DNA from: Vibrio hangzhouensis
GTDB lineage: Bacteria > Pseudomonadota > Gammaproteobacteria > Enterobacterales > Vibrionaceae
Reading direction: 5' to 3'
Assembly: GCF_900107935.1 (NCBI RefSeq)
Contig: NZ_FNVG01000006.1
Span: forward strand, 62,001-126,000
Length of the DNA stretch: 64,000 bases
Under the pieces are notes generated by a model. It saw only the letters and a list, made by a program, of their open reading frames with translations, had not been told where the DNA came from and searched no databases. Of this stretch, positions 35,107 to 45,069 are shown piece by piece; position 1 is the first letter of the stretch; every line of letters begins with the position of its first letter. The position numbers were made by a program, and so were the translations under genes.

Positions 35107-36363
35107 ATGAAACAAAGAGCCCTCCTAATCCCTCTCGCTTGGGGGTTAACGCCTGTCGCTCTCGCGGCAGGTTTTCAGGCAAATGAACATTCCGCATCCG
35201 GACTGGGTCGAGCCTTCTCAGGCGAAGCTGCTGTCGCTGATAATGCCAGCGTACTGGCACGTAACCCAGCTGCAATGACCCGCTTTGATAAAGCACAATT
35301 CTCTGGTGCACTTTCGCTTGTTGATCCCCAAGTTGATGTCACTCAAACCGCAATTGACAATACTCCCTATAACCAGACATCAAAAGACGTCGCGCCTACG
35401 CAACTGGTTCCTGGAGCCTACTATATCAGCCCCATTAATGATGCATGGGCATGGGGCATCGGTTTATTCACTAACTATGGCGTTGCTACAGATTATCCAG
35501 ATGGGATATATGCTGGTGATTTGGCGGGTGATACCTCATTAATCACTATAAACCTCAACCCCAATATTGCATATCGCATCAACGAATCGCTGTCCCTTGG
35601 AGCTGGCGCCAACGTAACGTATGCCGAAGCAGAGCTCACCCGCCATAAAGGTATGCTTGCAGGTGTAATGGGAGGGATGCCAAGTGACAGGTTAATTGGG
35701 CTTAAAGGTGACACCTATTCATTCGGCTGGAATGTCGGAGCCTTGTACGAAATTAACGACAACCACAGATTTGGAATGACCTACCGTTCCGCCGTTGATT
35801 TACAGTTCAAGGACGGTGAGTTCTCTAGCTACGGTTCGGGCATCGCTACCCAGCCCACGGTCGACGGGAGATTGGATGTTACCCTTCCTGCAATCTGGGA
35901 ACTGTCTGGTTTCCACAAATTTGCCGACAAGTGGTCGCTGCACTACAGCTGGTTCCGAACGGAGTGGAGCAGCTTTCAAGAGTTGAAAGCGACCTCACCT
36001 GACTGCAACGATGGCACTGCGGGACAATGTTTTTATAAGAAGGAAGATTACAACGACAATAATCGTTACTCACTTGGTTTCACTCACTATCTGAACAATG
36101 ACTGGACCCTCCGTGCAGGCTTTGCACTTGATGAGCAGGCAGGAAAAACCACGTTAAGTATTCCCGATACCGACCGTTACTGGTATTCGGCCGGATTCAC
36201 CTATCAGTGGAACCCTAACCTCTCCTTTGATGCTGGCTTCACCTACATTAACGGCAAATCTGGCAGCTTTACTGAAGAAAACGTTGCGGGAGAAACCCTT
36301 GGATTTGAGGCTAAATCCTCTGCCGTTATTGGCGCTCTTCAAATGAACTACGTATTCAACTAA
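35107..36363 (+). CDS. fadL: Long-chain fatty acid outer-membrane transporter FadL
   Basis: A 418-residue outer-membrane barrel of the FadL family. The signal peptide ends VALA; the mature N-terminus AGFQANEHSASGLGRAFSGEAAVADNAS contains the NPA-like motif (ARNPAAMTRF) of the hatch domain. The C-terminus ends in a barrel strand with terminal Phe-Asn (MNYVFN). It takes up long-chain fatty acids. volA follows 22 bp downstream in the same orientation, giving an operon for using phospholipids and fatty acids. GAAAGG precedes the ATG. Confidence 0.93.
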   Translation: MKQRALLIPLAWGLTPVALAAGFQANEHSASGLGRAFSGEAAVADNASVLARNPAAMTRFDKAQFSGALSLVDPQVDVTQTAIDNTPYNQTSKDVAPTQLVPGAYYISPINDAWAWGIGLFTNYGVATDYPDGIYAGDLAGDTSLITINLNPNIAYRINESLSLGAGANVTYAEAELTRHKGMLAGVMGGMPSDRLIGLKGDTYSFGWNVGALYEINDNHRFGMTYRSAVDLQFKDGEFSSYGSGIATQPTVDGRLDVTLPAIWELSGFHKFADKWSLHYSWFRTEWSSFQELKATSPDCNDGTAGQCFYKKEDYNDNNRYSLGFTHYLNNDWTLRAGFALDEQAGKTTLSIPDTDRYWYSAGFTYQWNPNLSFDAGFTYINGKSGSFTEENVAGETLGFEAKSSAVIGALQMNYVFN

Positions 36364-36385
36364 GGCCAGGAAAAAGGATTATCAG

Positions 36386-38821
36386 ATGAAAAAAATCCAT
36401 ATCGCAACCGTCATTTCCGGTGCACTGCTGTTGTCAGCCTGTGGTGGAGAAGCAGAACAGAGCGGCGATGCCACGTTGCCTGTATTTGAGACTTATATCA
36501 GCGAATCACTGGCTCAACCTACCAAGCTTCAATTTACACTGCAGGGTATTGATGCCACCGTCCCTGTTCCCAACAACCTACTGTTTAATAGCGTGGATGC
36601 AACACTAGAAATACCGACAGGTGGTGATGACGCTTTGGGCAACCCACTTGCCGCGATGGGACAAATGGATGGTTGGTCGACGACATCACAACTGGTCGTC
36701 CCATTTGGTGCAGCGTTAACATCATCACCATCGCCAAACGCGGTAACTCTAATTAAGTTGACAGACAAAGTGACCGGGAACCCACTTCCAGAAAAGCAAC
36801 TGACTTATGGTGTCGATTTTGTGACTGCCACTCAGGGCAATAACCTGATTGTCGTTCCGCTCGCTGACTTCGATCCCGCCTCCGAGTACATCATAGCCGT
36901 TACCGACAGCTTATTAGATGAGACAGACCAAAAGGTAGGCATGTCACAGAGTTATGCGACTCTTAAGTCAAAAAGCCGCATCTACGAGTCAGGCGATCTG
37001 GCCTCAGCTCAAAGCCTGACACACGGTATTGAACAACTTGTACAGGCTGGTACAGCTGGGGCGGTTGATCCTACAAGCATCGTGTATTCTGCCTGGTTTA
37101 CCACTCAATCGGTCGGTGTGACGCTTTACGCGACTAAGGCTGTGTATGCTCAAACTCAGGATCCTGCCTACAGCTACAACGGTATATGGCAAGGTACTGC
37201 AAACCCAAACAACGTGGACTTAAGTCAAGTCGGTCATATGAACTTTGGCGTGACTCAGGATTACGCGTTGGCAGTCGCCGGAGACAGTAACTTTACCAAA
37301 TACTTTGTCACTGAAGAGCAAAGAGACCAGCTTATCGGTTTATACAACTTTGAACAGCCTGGTACGGTTAACGTCACCAAAGGAAGCATCAAGCTACCCT
37401 ACTACCTTGAAACGGGTGAAAACTGGAACACGCAACCTTTTGAGTCCGGCTCAACCAGCCTTGCCATTATCAATCACATCATTCAGGATGAAGCCGAGAA
37501 GTCAAACTTCGTCACACAACTTGTCAGTAAAGGTATAGACCCGACAAAGTTTGAAACCGATCCCGCTTCAGTATTGCCCGACATGATGGGATATACATTC
37601 ACTAAGCTCGATGGCTCCAGATACGATGAAGAGCGGATAGTGACCCAATATGCACCAGTACCCGCTGTCAAATCGCTACAAGATGTCAACTTCTTGTTGT
37701 TTACGCCAAGCGCTGGGGCAATTAATGGCATCGTTATTTATCAGCATGGCATTACCTCAGCAAAAGAAAATACCTATTTGTTTGCCAACAATATGGTTAA
37801 TGCCGGTCTTGCTCTTATCGCCATAGATGCGCCTATTCATGGTGACCGAAGCCTTGATGAACAACGCTCCGCCAATGCAGATATTCTTGCCTATATGAAC
37901 CTGGCCGTTCTGCCTGTGGCTCGTGATAACATTCGCCAAGCAATGTTAGATCTTATCGGGCTGCGATTAGCGCTAACCACCAACCAATTGGCGCTGACAT
38001 TTACAGGCACTCCACTTGAAAATTTGGCTTCCACGATAACCAACCCGCCGGGCTTCCTTGGTCACTCTTTAGGCGGCGTTCTGGGTGTCCCTGCCGTTAC
38101 TCAGGCCAATGCACCGATCAGTAACACGGCTGATGTGTTATTTAAGTTCAAAAATGCGGCATTTATCAATGCTGGCGGCCAGGCGGCGAATCTATTGTTT
38201 GGCTCTGGTGCCTATGGTCCTTTGATTTCTCATAATATTGCACTGTCTGCCGGCATAGGCTATGACCAGTTTGCTGCTGTCGCTAATTGTGGTGAACCCG
38301 ATAGTGATGATTATGAGAAGAACTGTTTGTTGGCGTTTGAAGCTCAAAACATCCCTGAAAATTACCAAAACATTTTGGGGACGAATTTGCAGTTCATTTA
38401 CGCGGCTCAAACCGTTCTGGATACAGCTGATCCATATACGCACGCGACTACTTTAAAAGCGTTGGGCACTCCGGTTTATATGGCTCAGGTGCTAAACGAT
38501 GATACCGTTCCTAATAATGTGCCAGGGTCACCTGATGGTATATCCGGTACTCGTTATGTTACTCAGTCTCTGTTTGCCGGTACCGAGCCACTTGCAGCAA
38601 AACTTGGGCTGACGCTAGTAGACAGTAGTTACGCGGGAGCGGGAGAATCTAATCCATTTGTTCGCTTTAACTCAGTGGCACAACACTCCACTTTTGTCGC
38701 TGTTCAGGACACGACCACCATGTCGGATCTGCCCCATCATGCAGAAATGCAATCCGAGGTGGTTTCATTCTTTGCAACAGGCACCAGCAGCATATCAAAT
38801 GCCGGTAATGTATTAGAATAA
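36386..38821 (+). CDS. volA: VolA-type surface lysophospholipase lipoprotein
   Basis: An 811-residue lipoprotein. The lipobox LSAC puts the lipidated Cys at 19; the nucleophile Ser561 lies in GHSLGG (GxSxG), following NGIVIYQHGITSAKENTY and the ALIAIDAPIHGDRS lipase core. This is the VolA/Pla-1 type of surface-exposed lipase described in Vibrio, which frees fatty acids from lysophosphatidylcholine for uptake by FadL, encoded just upstream. AAGGA lies 8 bases before the ATG. A terminator follows at 38843. Confidence 0.92.
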   Translation: MKKIHIATVISGALLLSACGGEAEQSGDATLPVFETYISESLAQPTKLQFTLQGIDATVPVPNNLLFNSVDATLEIPTGGDDALGNPLAAMGQMDGWSTTSQLVVPFGAALTSSPSPNAVTLIKLTDKVTGNPLPEKQLTYGVDFVTATQGNNLIVVPLADFDPASEYIIAVTDSLLDETDQKVGMSQSYATLKSKSRIYESGDLASAQSLTHGIEQLVQAGTAGAVDPTSIVYSAWFTTQSVGVTLYATKAVYAQTQDPAYSYNGIWQGTANPNNVDLSQVGHMNFGVTQDYALAVAGDSNFTKYFVTEEQRDQLIGLYNFEQPGTVNVTKGSIKLPYYLETGENWNTQPFESGSTSLAIINHIIQDEAEKSNFVTQLVSKGIDPTKFETDPASVLPDMMGYTFTKLDGSRYDEERIVTQYAPVPAVKSLQDVNFLLFTPSAGAINGIVIYQHGITSAKENTYLFANNMVNAGLALIAIDAPIHGDRSLDEQRSANADILAYMNLAVLPVARDNIRQAMLDLIGLRLALTTNQLALTFTGTPLENLASTITNPPGFLGHSLGGVLGVPAVTQANAPISNTADVLFKFKNAAFINAGGQAANLLFGSGAYGPLISHNIALSAGIGYDQFAAVANCGEPDSDDYEKNCLLAFEAQNIPENYQNILGTNLQFIYAAQTVLDTADPYTHATTLKALGTPVYMAQVLNDDTVPNNVPGSPDGISGTRYVTQSLFAGTEPLAAKLGLTLVDSSYAGAGESNPFVRFNSVAQHSTFVAVQDTTTMSDLPHHAEMQSEVVSFFATGTSSISNAGNVLE

Positions 38822-38842
38822 GTGGCTAAAGGTTAACATTAT

Positions 38843-38871
38843 AAAAGCGAGCTATTAACAGCTCGCTTTTT
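38843..38871 (+). terminator. Intrinsic terminator of fadL-volA
   Basis: Stem AAAAGCGAGC/GCTCGCTTTT with an 8-base loop and T-run. Confidence 0.85.
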
Positions 38872-38931
38872 CATTGTGACTTTAAACACTGAGCAAAAAT
38901 AGGATCTTAATGTTCTCTGTTTACTAACGAG

Positions 38932-39360
38932 CTATTCGAGCTTTCTAAGCTCTTCAACTGTTGAAAACATTTCGCCCTGTTTGATCATAATATTCCATTC
39001 ACGATAGGCATCCTCAGAGATCTCTTCCCAACACCAACCGTCTGCAAGGCCATTGACTTTTATCAACTCATCTTCAACACGAATCGTGATATCCCCTTTC
39101 TGATGTGTTTTCTCACCATGATTTGAAACATCGGTCACCAAATATCCGGTGTCTTCTTCACTTCTGGTAAAGCGATATTCAACAGGATCGAGTGATTCGA
39201 GAATTTTTATAATTTTCCCGCACTCCTCGATTGTAAAAAAAGGCACACGGAATCCCTTCCAGTTCACGTCAGGGTTAAAAAATCCACGGGCAATGACGGT
39301 TTCCGACAACGCGAAAAACGCTTCACGAAACGGGGTGTCGTTAGAGTGATTTTCAGACAT
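38932..39360 (-). CDS. Hypothetical acidic protein
   Basis: A 142-residue acidic cytoplasmic protein without signal peptide, membrane segments or a family I recognise. Aromatic-rich stretches (NWKGFRVPFFTIEECG, ADGWCWEEISEDAYREWNIM) suggest a compact globular fold. GGGAG lies 9 bases before the ATG, supporting the start. It stands alone between volA and the acetyltransferase, both facing gaps of 110-170 bp. Confidence 0.65.
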   Translation of the reverse strand: MSENHSNDTPFREAFFALSETVIARGFFNPDVNWKGFRVPFFTIEECGKIIKILESLDPVEYRFTRSEEDTGYLVTDVSNHGEKTHQKGDITIRVEDELIKVNGLADGWCWEEISEDAYREWNIMIKQGEMFSTVEELRKLE

Positions 39361-39530
39361 AGTTAGATGCTCCCTTTTTGATTCTCAGAATCGACAGATG
39401 AGTTGCTAAAAGTATATACCCTAGTCCAAACTCTCACCGTACTGATGACCAGATTCTCAGAACAAATACAATATCGTACAACGTGTCAGCCGAATTGATT
39501 TACCGGCTTGGAAATATCTCGCTATGAAAG

Positions 39531-40085
39531 TCACTCCTCTTGATTTAGTTGACGGATTAGTCTGGCTGGTGTGCCGCCATAAAGACAGTCCGCTGGAACG
39601 TCGCCATTTACCACGGAATTCGCTGCGATAACCGAACGAGTACCAATGGTTACTCCTTGGTTGATGACACTATTGCCGCCAATCCACACATCATCTTCAA
39701 TTGTAATTGGCTTGCAGAAGGTTTCCCAACGTCTTCGGCTAAGATAGTCGAGTGAATGAGCTGCTGTATAAAACTGGACACTTGGGCCAATAAGTACATT
39801 ATTGCCAATAGTAATAGCTGCACCATCAAGCATCACTACATTCATATTAATGAACGTTTCATCGCCGATCGTAATGGTTTTACCAAATTCGCAAGTAAAA
39901 GGAGCTTGAACAAAGCTCTTTCCAATACGTCCAAATAGCTGCCCTTGCAAAGCCATACGCCGATTATCATCAGCTTCATTGTTAAACTGTTTGAGAGCTT
40001 GAGCAGCTTGAGAACGAAGAGCACTGACTTCTTTATCAGCGCCATCAAATACTTGCCCAGACATCATTTTCTCGAGTTCAGTCAT
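39531..40085 (-). CDS. Sugar O-acetyltransferase (maltose acetyltransferase/LacA-like)
   Basis: A 184-residue acetyltransferase. The N-terminal Mac domain (TELEKMMSGQVFDGADKEV) is followed by hexapeptide-repeat coils: TIGDETFINMNVVMLDGAAI, IGNNVLIGPSVQFYTAAHSLD (catalytic His) and ITIEDDVWIGGNSVINQGVT. The C-terminus is YGGTPARLIRQL. It transfers acetyl from acetyl-CoA to a sugar such as maltose or galactoside. The ATG at 40085 is chosen over longer readings because it matches the Maa N-terminus and has AGGA upstream. Confidence 0.88.
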   Translation of the reverse strand: MTELEKMMSGQVFDGADKEVSALRSQAAQALKQFNNEADDNRRMALQGQLFGRIGKSFVQAPFTCEFGKTITIGDETFINMNVVMLDGAAITIGNNVLIGPSVQFYTAAHSLDYLSRRRWETFCKPITIEDDVWIGGNSVINQGVTIGTRSVIAANSVVNGDVPADCLYGGTPARLIRQLNQEE

Positions 40086-40283
40086 TTGTGGAATCCTAAA
40101 TGGGGTCAATGAAAACACTTTACGTAATTTGAGATAGAGATAAAGTGAAAACTCGTCAAAAATACAAAAACATTCAAGTGCCGCTAGAACCGAGATGGAG
40201 CCCTCACTATGGAGAGCTCCTAACAAAAACTAACTATCTTACGGCCACAGTTCTATTGCGCCCTACTGCCCCTCGACAAGTTA

Positions 40284-41483
40284 TTAGGGAGTATGAATTG
40301 CACCGTTTGGCGTACGGGATTGAGTCCATTCTTGCACCCCCCAATCCAGTTCAAACTGTTTCGCCAACTCTACATCTAGGTCTACTCCAATACCGGGTAT
40401 ATCACTCGGATATAGATAACCATTGTCCGCTTCAACGACACCAGAGAAAATCGCTCTAAGCTCATCATTTGGTGCATCCCACTCCTGAATCGCTGAATTA
40501 GAAAGAGCAATGTTGAGGTGAAGGTTCACACTGTGACCAATCGGGGTCATGTCCTGAGGACCATGCCATGCCATACGAACGCCGTAGTTTTCACATAAAT
40601 TAGCCAGTTTTATCGCCGGAGTGATACCTCCAATTTGACTGATGTGGACTCGCATGAAATCCAATTGACGTTTTTCAACGATACGTTTCCATTCCATTGG
40701 GTTGTTAAACAACTCCCCGATCGCGATCGGCGTAGCACACTGGCTACGGATATTTTCCAACCATTCCGTTTGGTGAGGTGGTAAAGGATCCTCGATGAAA
40801 TACGGTTTGTAAGGTTCGAGGTCTTTAATCAATTGTAGTGCCTGAATTGGAGCCAGACGTTCGTGAATATCATGCAGCAATTCGACTTCATAGCCCAGTT
40901 GCTCACGTAGATGTTTGAAGAGTGCAACGACACTACGCATATACGCCTTTTGGTCGTAATATGCGCCGTGCGTCTGAGTTTTATTCAAGTGGGGAATCGA
41001 TGCTTTACCGCCATAGAGCCCCATCTGGCAGCGAACATGGCGGAAACCTTTGTCCATTAATGCACGAACATTTGCCTCAACCTCTTCAGGCGTTCCACCG
41101 TCCGCATGGTAATACACATCAATCGCATCTTTCGCCTTACCACCAAGCAACTGATAAAGAGGCATACCCGCTAGCTTACCTTTTATGTCCCACAACGCCA
41201 TATCTACACCGCTTATCGCGTTATTAAGTACGGGACCATTTCGCCAGTAGGCATTTACCATCATCATGTTCCATAGATCATTGATATTGTTAGCATCACG
41301 TCCTATTAGTAATGGTTTCAAATATTCTTCAACGACGTTTTTGACGGCAAGTGGTCTCTGTTGGAAAGTCGCACATCCAAGCCCATAAACACCTCTGTCG
41401 GTATGAACTTTTACCGCAACTAAGTTGTGGTCTTTTGGTTTGGTAAAAATGACTTCAATATCAGTAATGACGGTAGGTTTCAT
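40284..41483 (-). CDS. Enolase-superfamily sugar acid dehydratase (ManD/RspA-like)
   Basis: A 399-residue enolase-superfamily enzyme of the D-mannonate dehydratase (ManD)/RspA group. Metal ligands are seen in [19 protein letters not shown] and [11 protein letters not shown]; the capping domain has [20 protein letters not shown]; the closing strand has [14 protein letters not shown]. Family members dehydrate D-mannonate or D-gluconate, some with very low activity, so the exact substrate is uncertain. The divergent LacI regulator, with two operator-like palindromes between, is its likely controller. Confidence 0.87.
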   Translation of the reverse strand: MKPTVITDIEVIFTKPKDHNLVAVKVHTDRGVYGLGCATFQQRPLAVKNVVEEYLKPLLIGRDANNINDLWNMMMVNAYWRNGPVLNNAISGVDMALWDIKGKLAGMPLYQLLGGKAKDAIDVYYHADGGTPEEVEANVRALMDKGFRHVRCQMGLYGGKASIPHLNKTQTHGAYYDQKAYMRSVVALFKHLREQLGYEVELLHDIHERLAPIQALQLIKDLEPYKPYFIEDPLPPHQTEWLENIRSQCATPIAIGELFNNPMEWKRIVEKRQLDFMRVHISQIGGITPAIKLANLCENYGVRMAWHGPQDMTPIGHSVNLHLNIALSNSAIQEWDAPNDELRAIFSGVVEADNGYLYPSDIPGIGVDLDVELAKQFELDWGVQEWTQSRTPNGAIHTP

Positions 41484-41551
41484 AACAATCCTATGTGTTT
41501 TTATCTAAATTCTTTGTCTTACCTGTCGGCTCGCCTTCATAACGACAGTTT

Positions 41552-41613
41552 TGAGAACGTTCTCATTTGAAATCAAAAAAAACGATACAAAGACAATGAT
41601 GATAACGTTCTCA
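41552..41613. promoter_or_regulatory. Two LacI-type operator palindromes
   Basis: TGAGAACGTTCTCA (41552-41565, a perfect palindrome) and TGATAACGTTCTCA (41600-41613), centres 48 bp apart, both with the AACGTT core that LacI/GalR-family regulators favour. They lie between the divergent dehydratase and LacI genes. Confidence 0.7.
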
Positions 41614-41701
41614 TTATCCTCAACAAGTTATTCTGTATAGTGTAAACTGTCAACGTACCTGTATCATTATTCCAATAAGACTGTGATCAATAGTTAATTT
41701 T

Positions 41702-42727
41702 ATGGCACCTGAAAACAACAAAAAAAGAGTCACCATTAAAGAAATTGCTCAACAAACCAACCTTTCGGTTGCGACCGTAGGTCGGGCTTTTGCCTCTCCG
41801 GAGCAAGTAAAACCAGACACCCTGCAGGTTATAATGGGAGTCGCAAAGGAACTAGGCTACCAACCTAATCAAGCAGGAAAAGCGCTAAGAACCGGTAAAT
41901 CTTATGAGATAGCGATTATGTTACCCTTCGACCGACAGGGTGCTGCTTCAACCATGGGGGCGGCTCAATATGATTTAATTGCAGGATTCTCTAAAACCCT
42001 TCATTGCCATGGCTACAACATGAAGCTCCTTCCTTACACATCGAAACAGGAGATGACCGAAGTATTTGAGAACTACTTAGCGAAGTATCGTCCTGATGCA
42101 TTTGTCGTAACACAATTAGAGCCACAAGACGCAAGAATCGCTCAGTTAGACAAAAAACAAATCCCAACGATCACTTTTGGTCAAAGTGATCTCGACTCGA
42201 AAGTTCACTGCTTCGATTTTGACAATTATGCCTTCACTTTCAATGCCGTAGAGAAACTGGTCGCCATGGGCAAGAAACGAATCACTTACCTCGCAGCCGA
42301 CGATAATTACACGCATTATCTCAACCAGTTAGAAGGATTTTCAGCGGCAAAACAGCTACATGAAAACACGGGTGTGTCGTTGGAGACGCTCAGGCTAGAC
42401 CTAACAAATGATACCAATGTGGAGCAACTACTCGACGATGTTGTGGCCAACAGCGATGCCATTATTACCGTTTCTGTACATCTGACTCACCTACTTAAAA
42501 ACGTAGCCAAATCACAAGGTAAAACAATCGGTGAAGACTTAACCATTTGCTGCTCCACCGCAACCTTGAATATGTTACAGATGCTTGATATTCCAGTGTT
42601 ATGTTACTACCAAGACTTCTCCCAAGCCGGAGAGATTCTGTCCAGCCTCGCGATTCAGGCCGCTAACGAAGTCCAAGCAGAGCCAAAGAGAACGATAAAT
42701 TTATATGAGTTTATCCAACTAACCTAG
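41702..42727 (+). CDS. LacI family transcriptional regulator
   Basis: A 341-residue LacI/GalR regulator. The N-terminal HTH reads VTIKEIAQQTNLSVATVGRAF followed by hinge residues KELGYQPNQAGKALRTG; the rest is a periplasmic-binding-protein-like effector domain. It diverges from the ManD/RspA-like dehydratase and probably represses that gene and itself through the two AACGTT palindromes. The inducer is likely a sugar acid or a derivative, inferred from the neighbour. Confidence 0.9.
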   Translation: MAPENNKKRVTIKEIAQQTNLSVATVGRAFASPEQVKPDTLQVIMGVAKELGYQPNQAGKALRTGKSYEIAIMLPFDRQGAASTMGAAQYDLIAGFSKTLHCHGYNMKLLPYTSKQEMTEVFENYLAKYRPDAFVVTQLEPQDARIAQLDKKQIPTITFGQSDLDSKVHCFDFDNYAFTFNAVEKLVAMGKKRITYLAADDNYTHYLNQLEGFSAAKQLHENTGVSLETLRLDLTNDTNVEQLLDDVVANSDAIITVSVHLTHLLKNVAKSQGKTIGEDLTICCSTATLNMLQMLDIPVLCYYQDFSQAGEILSSLAIQAANEVQAEPKRTINLYEFIQLT

Positions 42728-42848
42728 AGTTTTGACATGCCAATTAGCCACGTAAATCTGGGTCGCGACGCCCTGAATGAGCTCTACCCGTTCTCAAACA
42801 GATAACGACTTTCTGTCGGCGATCCTTCGAATTATTAGATGATTGCCG

Positions 42849-44039
42849 CTATTGAGTCGACGAAGCACCATTTGCTCGACCCACGATAGTCTTATTATTG
42901 TTTAACCAATAGCAAAGCAGCCCGACACACAACCCCCAGAAAGCACTACCCACACCCAGTAAATTGATTCCAGAAGCAGTAAACAGAAATGTAAACAGAG
43001 CTGCCTCTCGGCATTGGCTGTCTGCCATTGAGACGGATAAGCAGTTTTTTAATGTGGGCATTACAGCAAGACCAGCAACTGCAATGACAACCGGCGCAGG
43101 AACAGCGCTAAACAGAGATACAAATGACATACCCAATATGCCCGCCAAGAGGTAAAATACCCCCATGGAAATCCCTGCCATATAACGTGTCTTTGGGTTT
43201 TCGTCCGCACTTGGCCCCATACAAATTGCACCTGTAATAGCTGCAAGATTAAAAGCAAAACCACCGAGCGGTGCCAATAATAAACCAGTCACACCTGTCG
43301 TTGTGATAACTTTTGACGATTTGACTTGATATCCATTGGCTTTTAGAACAGCAAATCCCGGTAGATTCTGCGAAGCCATGGTAACGATAAACAGTGGTAT
43401 ACCTACACTGATCAAGGAGAAAAATTCAACATCTGGCGCAATGAAAACGGGAACGGTGAACCCCATTATCACTTCACTAATATCAAGTTTTCCCAGACCA
43501 ATACACATTCCCATCGCGACTATAAAAATACTGGGGATCAATAGATTTCCCAGCCAAGCTCTTGCCAGAATAAACATCGCCAGCATCACAAATACAACTT
43601 CCCCCTCCTCCATTAACGAAGTAAACAAGCCCAATCCAAACTGCAACAAAATACCCGCTAACATGGCCGATGCTATCGGTGTTGGTATCTGTTTGAGTAC
43701 CCTTTCAAATATCCCCGCTAAGCCAACTAACGTAGTTAGCAGTGAACTAAACAAAAATACCGCGATCGCCTGGTTCATAGTCATCCCTTCAAGGGATGTG
43801 ATTAACAGTGCCGCTCCAGGTGTCGACCAGGCCGTTACAATGGGTTTCTTGTAGTGGAATGAGAGCGATATAGTCGTCACCCCCATACCAATCCCTAGTG
43901 CCCAAAACCAAGAAGCAACTTGCTCATCAGTTGCACCTGCACTCATTGCAGCCTGAAATATGATCGCAGCGGCACTAGCATATCCAATGAAAACAGCAAT
44001 AAAACCTGTGGTTATGTGTGAAAGTTTTATCTTAGTCAT
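42849..44039 (-). CDS. benE: BenE family benzoate/H+ symporter-like transporter
   Basis: A 396-residue membrane protein with about 12 segments, matching the BenE family. Features: GFIAVFIGYASAAAIIFQAA, WSTPGAALLITSLEGM and NLAAITGAICMGPSADENP. The family imports benzoate with protons in Acinetobacter and Pseudomonas. No benzoate catabolic gene is present nearby, so the real substrate may differ. AAAGGG precedes the ATG. It diverges from an XRE-cupin regulator with a clear operator between them. Confidence 0.87.
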   Translation of the reverse strand: MTKIKLSHITTGFIAVFIGYASAAAIIFQAAMSAGATDEQVASWFWALGIGMGVTTISLSFHYKKPIVTAWSTPGAALLITSLEGMTMNQAIAVFLFSSLLTTLVGLAGIFERVLKQIPTPIASAMLAGILLQFGLGLFTSLMEEGEVVFVMLAMFILARAWLGNLLIPSIFIVAMGMCIGLGKLDISEVIMGFTVPVFIAPDVEFFSLISVGIPLFIVTMASQNLPGFAVLKANGYQVKSSKVITTTGVTGLLLAPLGGFAFNLAAITGAICMGPSADENPKTRYMAGISMGVFYLLAGILGMSFVSLFSAVPAPVVIAVAGLAVMPTLKNCLSVSMADSQCREAALFTFLFTASGINLLGVGSAFWGLCVGLLCYWLNNNKTIVGRANGASSTQ

Positions 44040-44053
44040 GTTATTTCATCCCT

Positions 44054-44110
44054 TTGTGCGTTATAACGGTCATACATTCAATCTAGCACTTGTGCGCTAT
44101 AACGCACAAG
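44054..44110. promoter_or_regulatory. Paired operator between benE and its XRE regulator
   Basis: Site 2 (44089-44110) is a perfect palindrome: arms CTTGTGCG and CGCACAAG around CTATAA. Site 1 (44054-44068) repeats its left part, TTGTGCGTTATAACG, 36 bp away. The 15-base word differs at one position. Both lie between the two divergent starts. Confidence 0.7.
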
Positions 44111-44127
44111 CTATTTGTCGAGAAAAT

Positions 44128-44688
44128 ATGCAAACAGAAATAAAAGTCGGTGATAACTTAAAGCGCCTTCGTAAAGAAAAAGGATGGAGCCTAGATACCG
44201 CCGCCAAAGAGACCGGGGTTAGCAAAGCAATGCTGGGGCAGATTGAGCGTGGGGAATCAAGCCCCACCGTAGCAAAGCTGTGGCAGATAGCGTCCGGGTT
44301 CAATGTGTCATTTTCTAGCTTTATCACAACCAGTTCTAACAATGAACTCACTAGTCTTTTCAGAGATGCAAACGAATTAAGGCGTGAAGAATACAATGTC
44401 GGTTTTTTTGTCAGCTTGTTATTTCCTTTTGAACCAGCACTAGGTTTTGAGATATTCGAACTGACCCTGGCACCCAATTATCAGCACGAATCTGAACCTC
44501 ATAACCGTGGCGTTACCGAACACATACTATGTATTTCCGGAGAAATGGCGGTATTGTTTGATGGTCAATGGCATACCTTACGTGCTGGACAAGCCGTACG
44601 CTTCAATGCCAACCAGACACATGGCTACAAAAATATCGGCAAGGAAAATGCAGTATTTCATGATGTTATTCATTACCCTGGAAAGTAG
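44128..44688 (+). CDS. XRE family regulator with cupin domain
   Basis: A 186-residue regulator: N-terminal XRE helix-turn-helix (LKRLRKEKGWSLDTAAKETG, then SKAMLGQIERGESSPTVAKL) and a C-terminal cupin (CISGEMAVLFDGQWHTLRAG, FNANQTHGYKNIG). Such regulators sense a small ligand in the cupin. The ATG at 44128 matches the family N-terminus; longer readings would cover the operator region. Divergent from benE, which it probably controls together with itself. Confidence 0.88.
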   Translation: MQTEIKVGDNLKRLRKEKGWSLDTAAKETGVSKAMLGQIERGESSPTVAKLWQIASGFNVSFSSFITTSSNNELTSLFRDANELRREEYNVGFFVSLLFPFEPALGFEIFELTLAPNYQHESEPHNRGVTEHILCISGEMAVLFDGQWHTLRAGQAVRFNANQTHGYKNIGKENAVFHDVIHYPGK

Positions 44689-45069
44689 CCTATAAGTTTA
44701 GCTCTTGATTCTTGCCATGTCGGTTTACTGTCCTACCCAGCGACAAATCATCCTCACAACCGTGAGGATGACGGCATTCATGGCAGTGACTTTTTGCTCA
44801 CGCATTTTCATAACCGCTTTCATTGTTCCAGTACATTGAAGCAAAATCGACACTCAATAATTCGTGCTTATCTGAATTCGTTGCGATTGACATACAACTC
44901 ACAGGACAGAAATAACGTTATTTCATAGAGAATCTCTACCGAATTTGGTACGTTACATTACGACACGTAGACATCAGACCACTAAACTGGTGTTAGTTTA
45001 GCGTAGCAAACTCCAGCGTAAGTGGGTTAAAGGGATACACCCGTAGAACTTTAAGGGAACCAATTTCAA
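44689..45069. other. Intergenic region with hairpins, no gene seen
   Basis: A 381-bp gap. It holds a hairpin CATCCTCAC/GTGAGGATG (44749-44770) related to the intergenic repeat at 45936, a perfect 16-bp palindrome GAAATAACGTTATTTC (44909-44924), and a smaller hairpin CTAAAC/GTTTAG near 44985. No open frame with a ribosome site was found. Confidence 0.6.
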
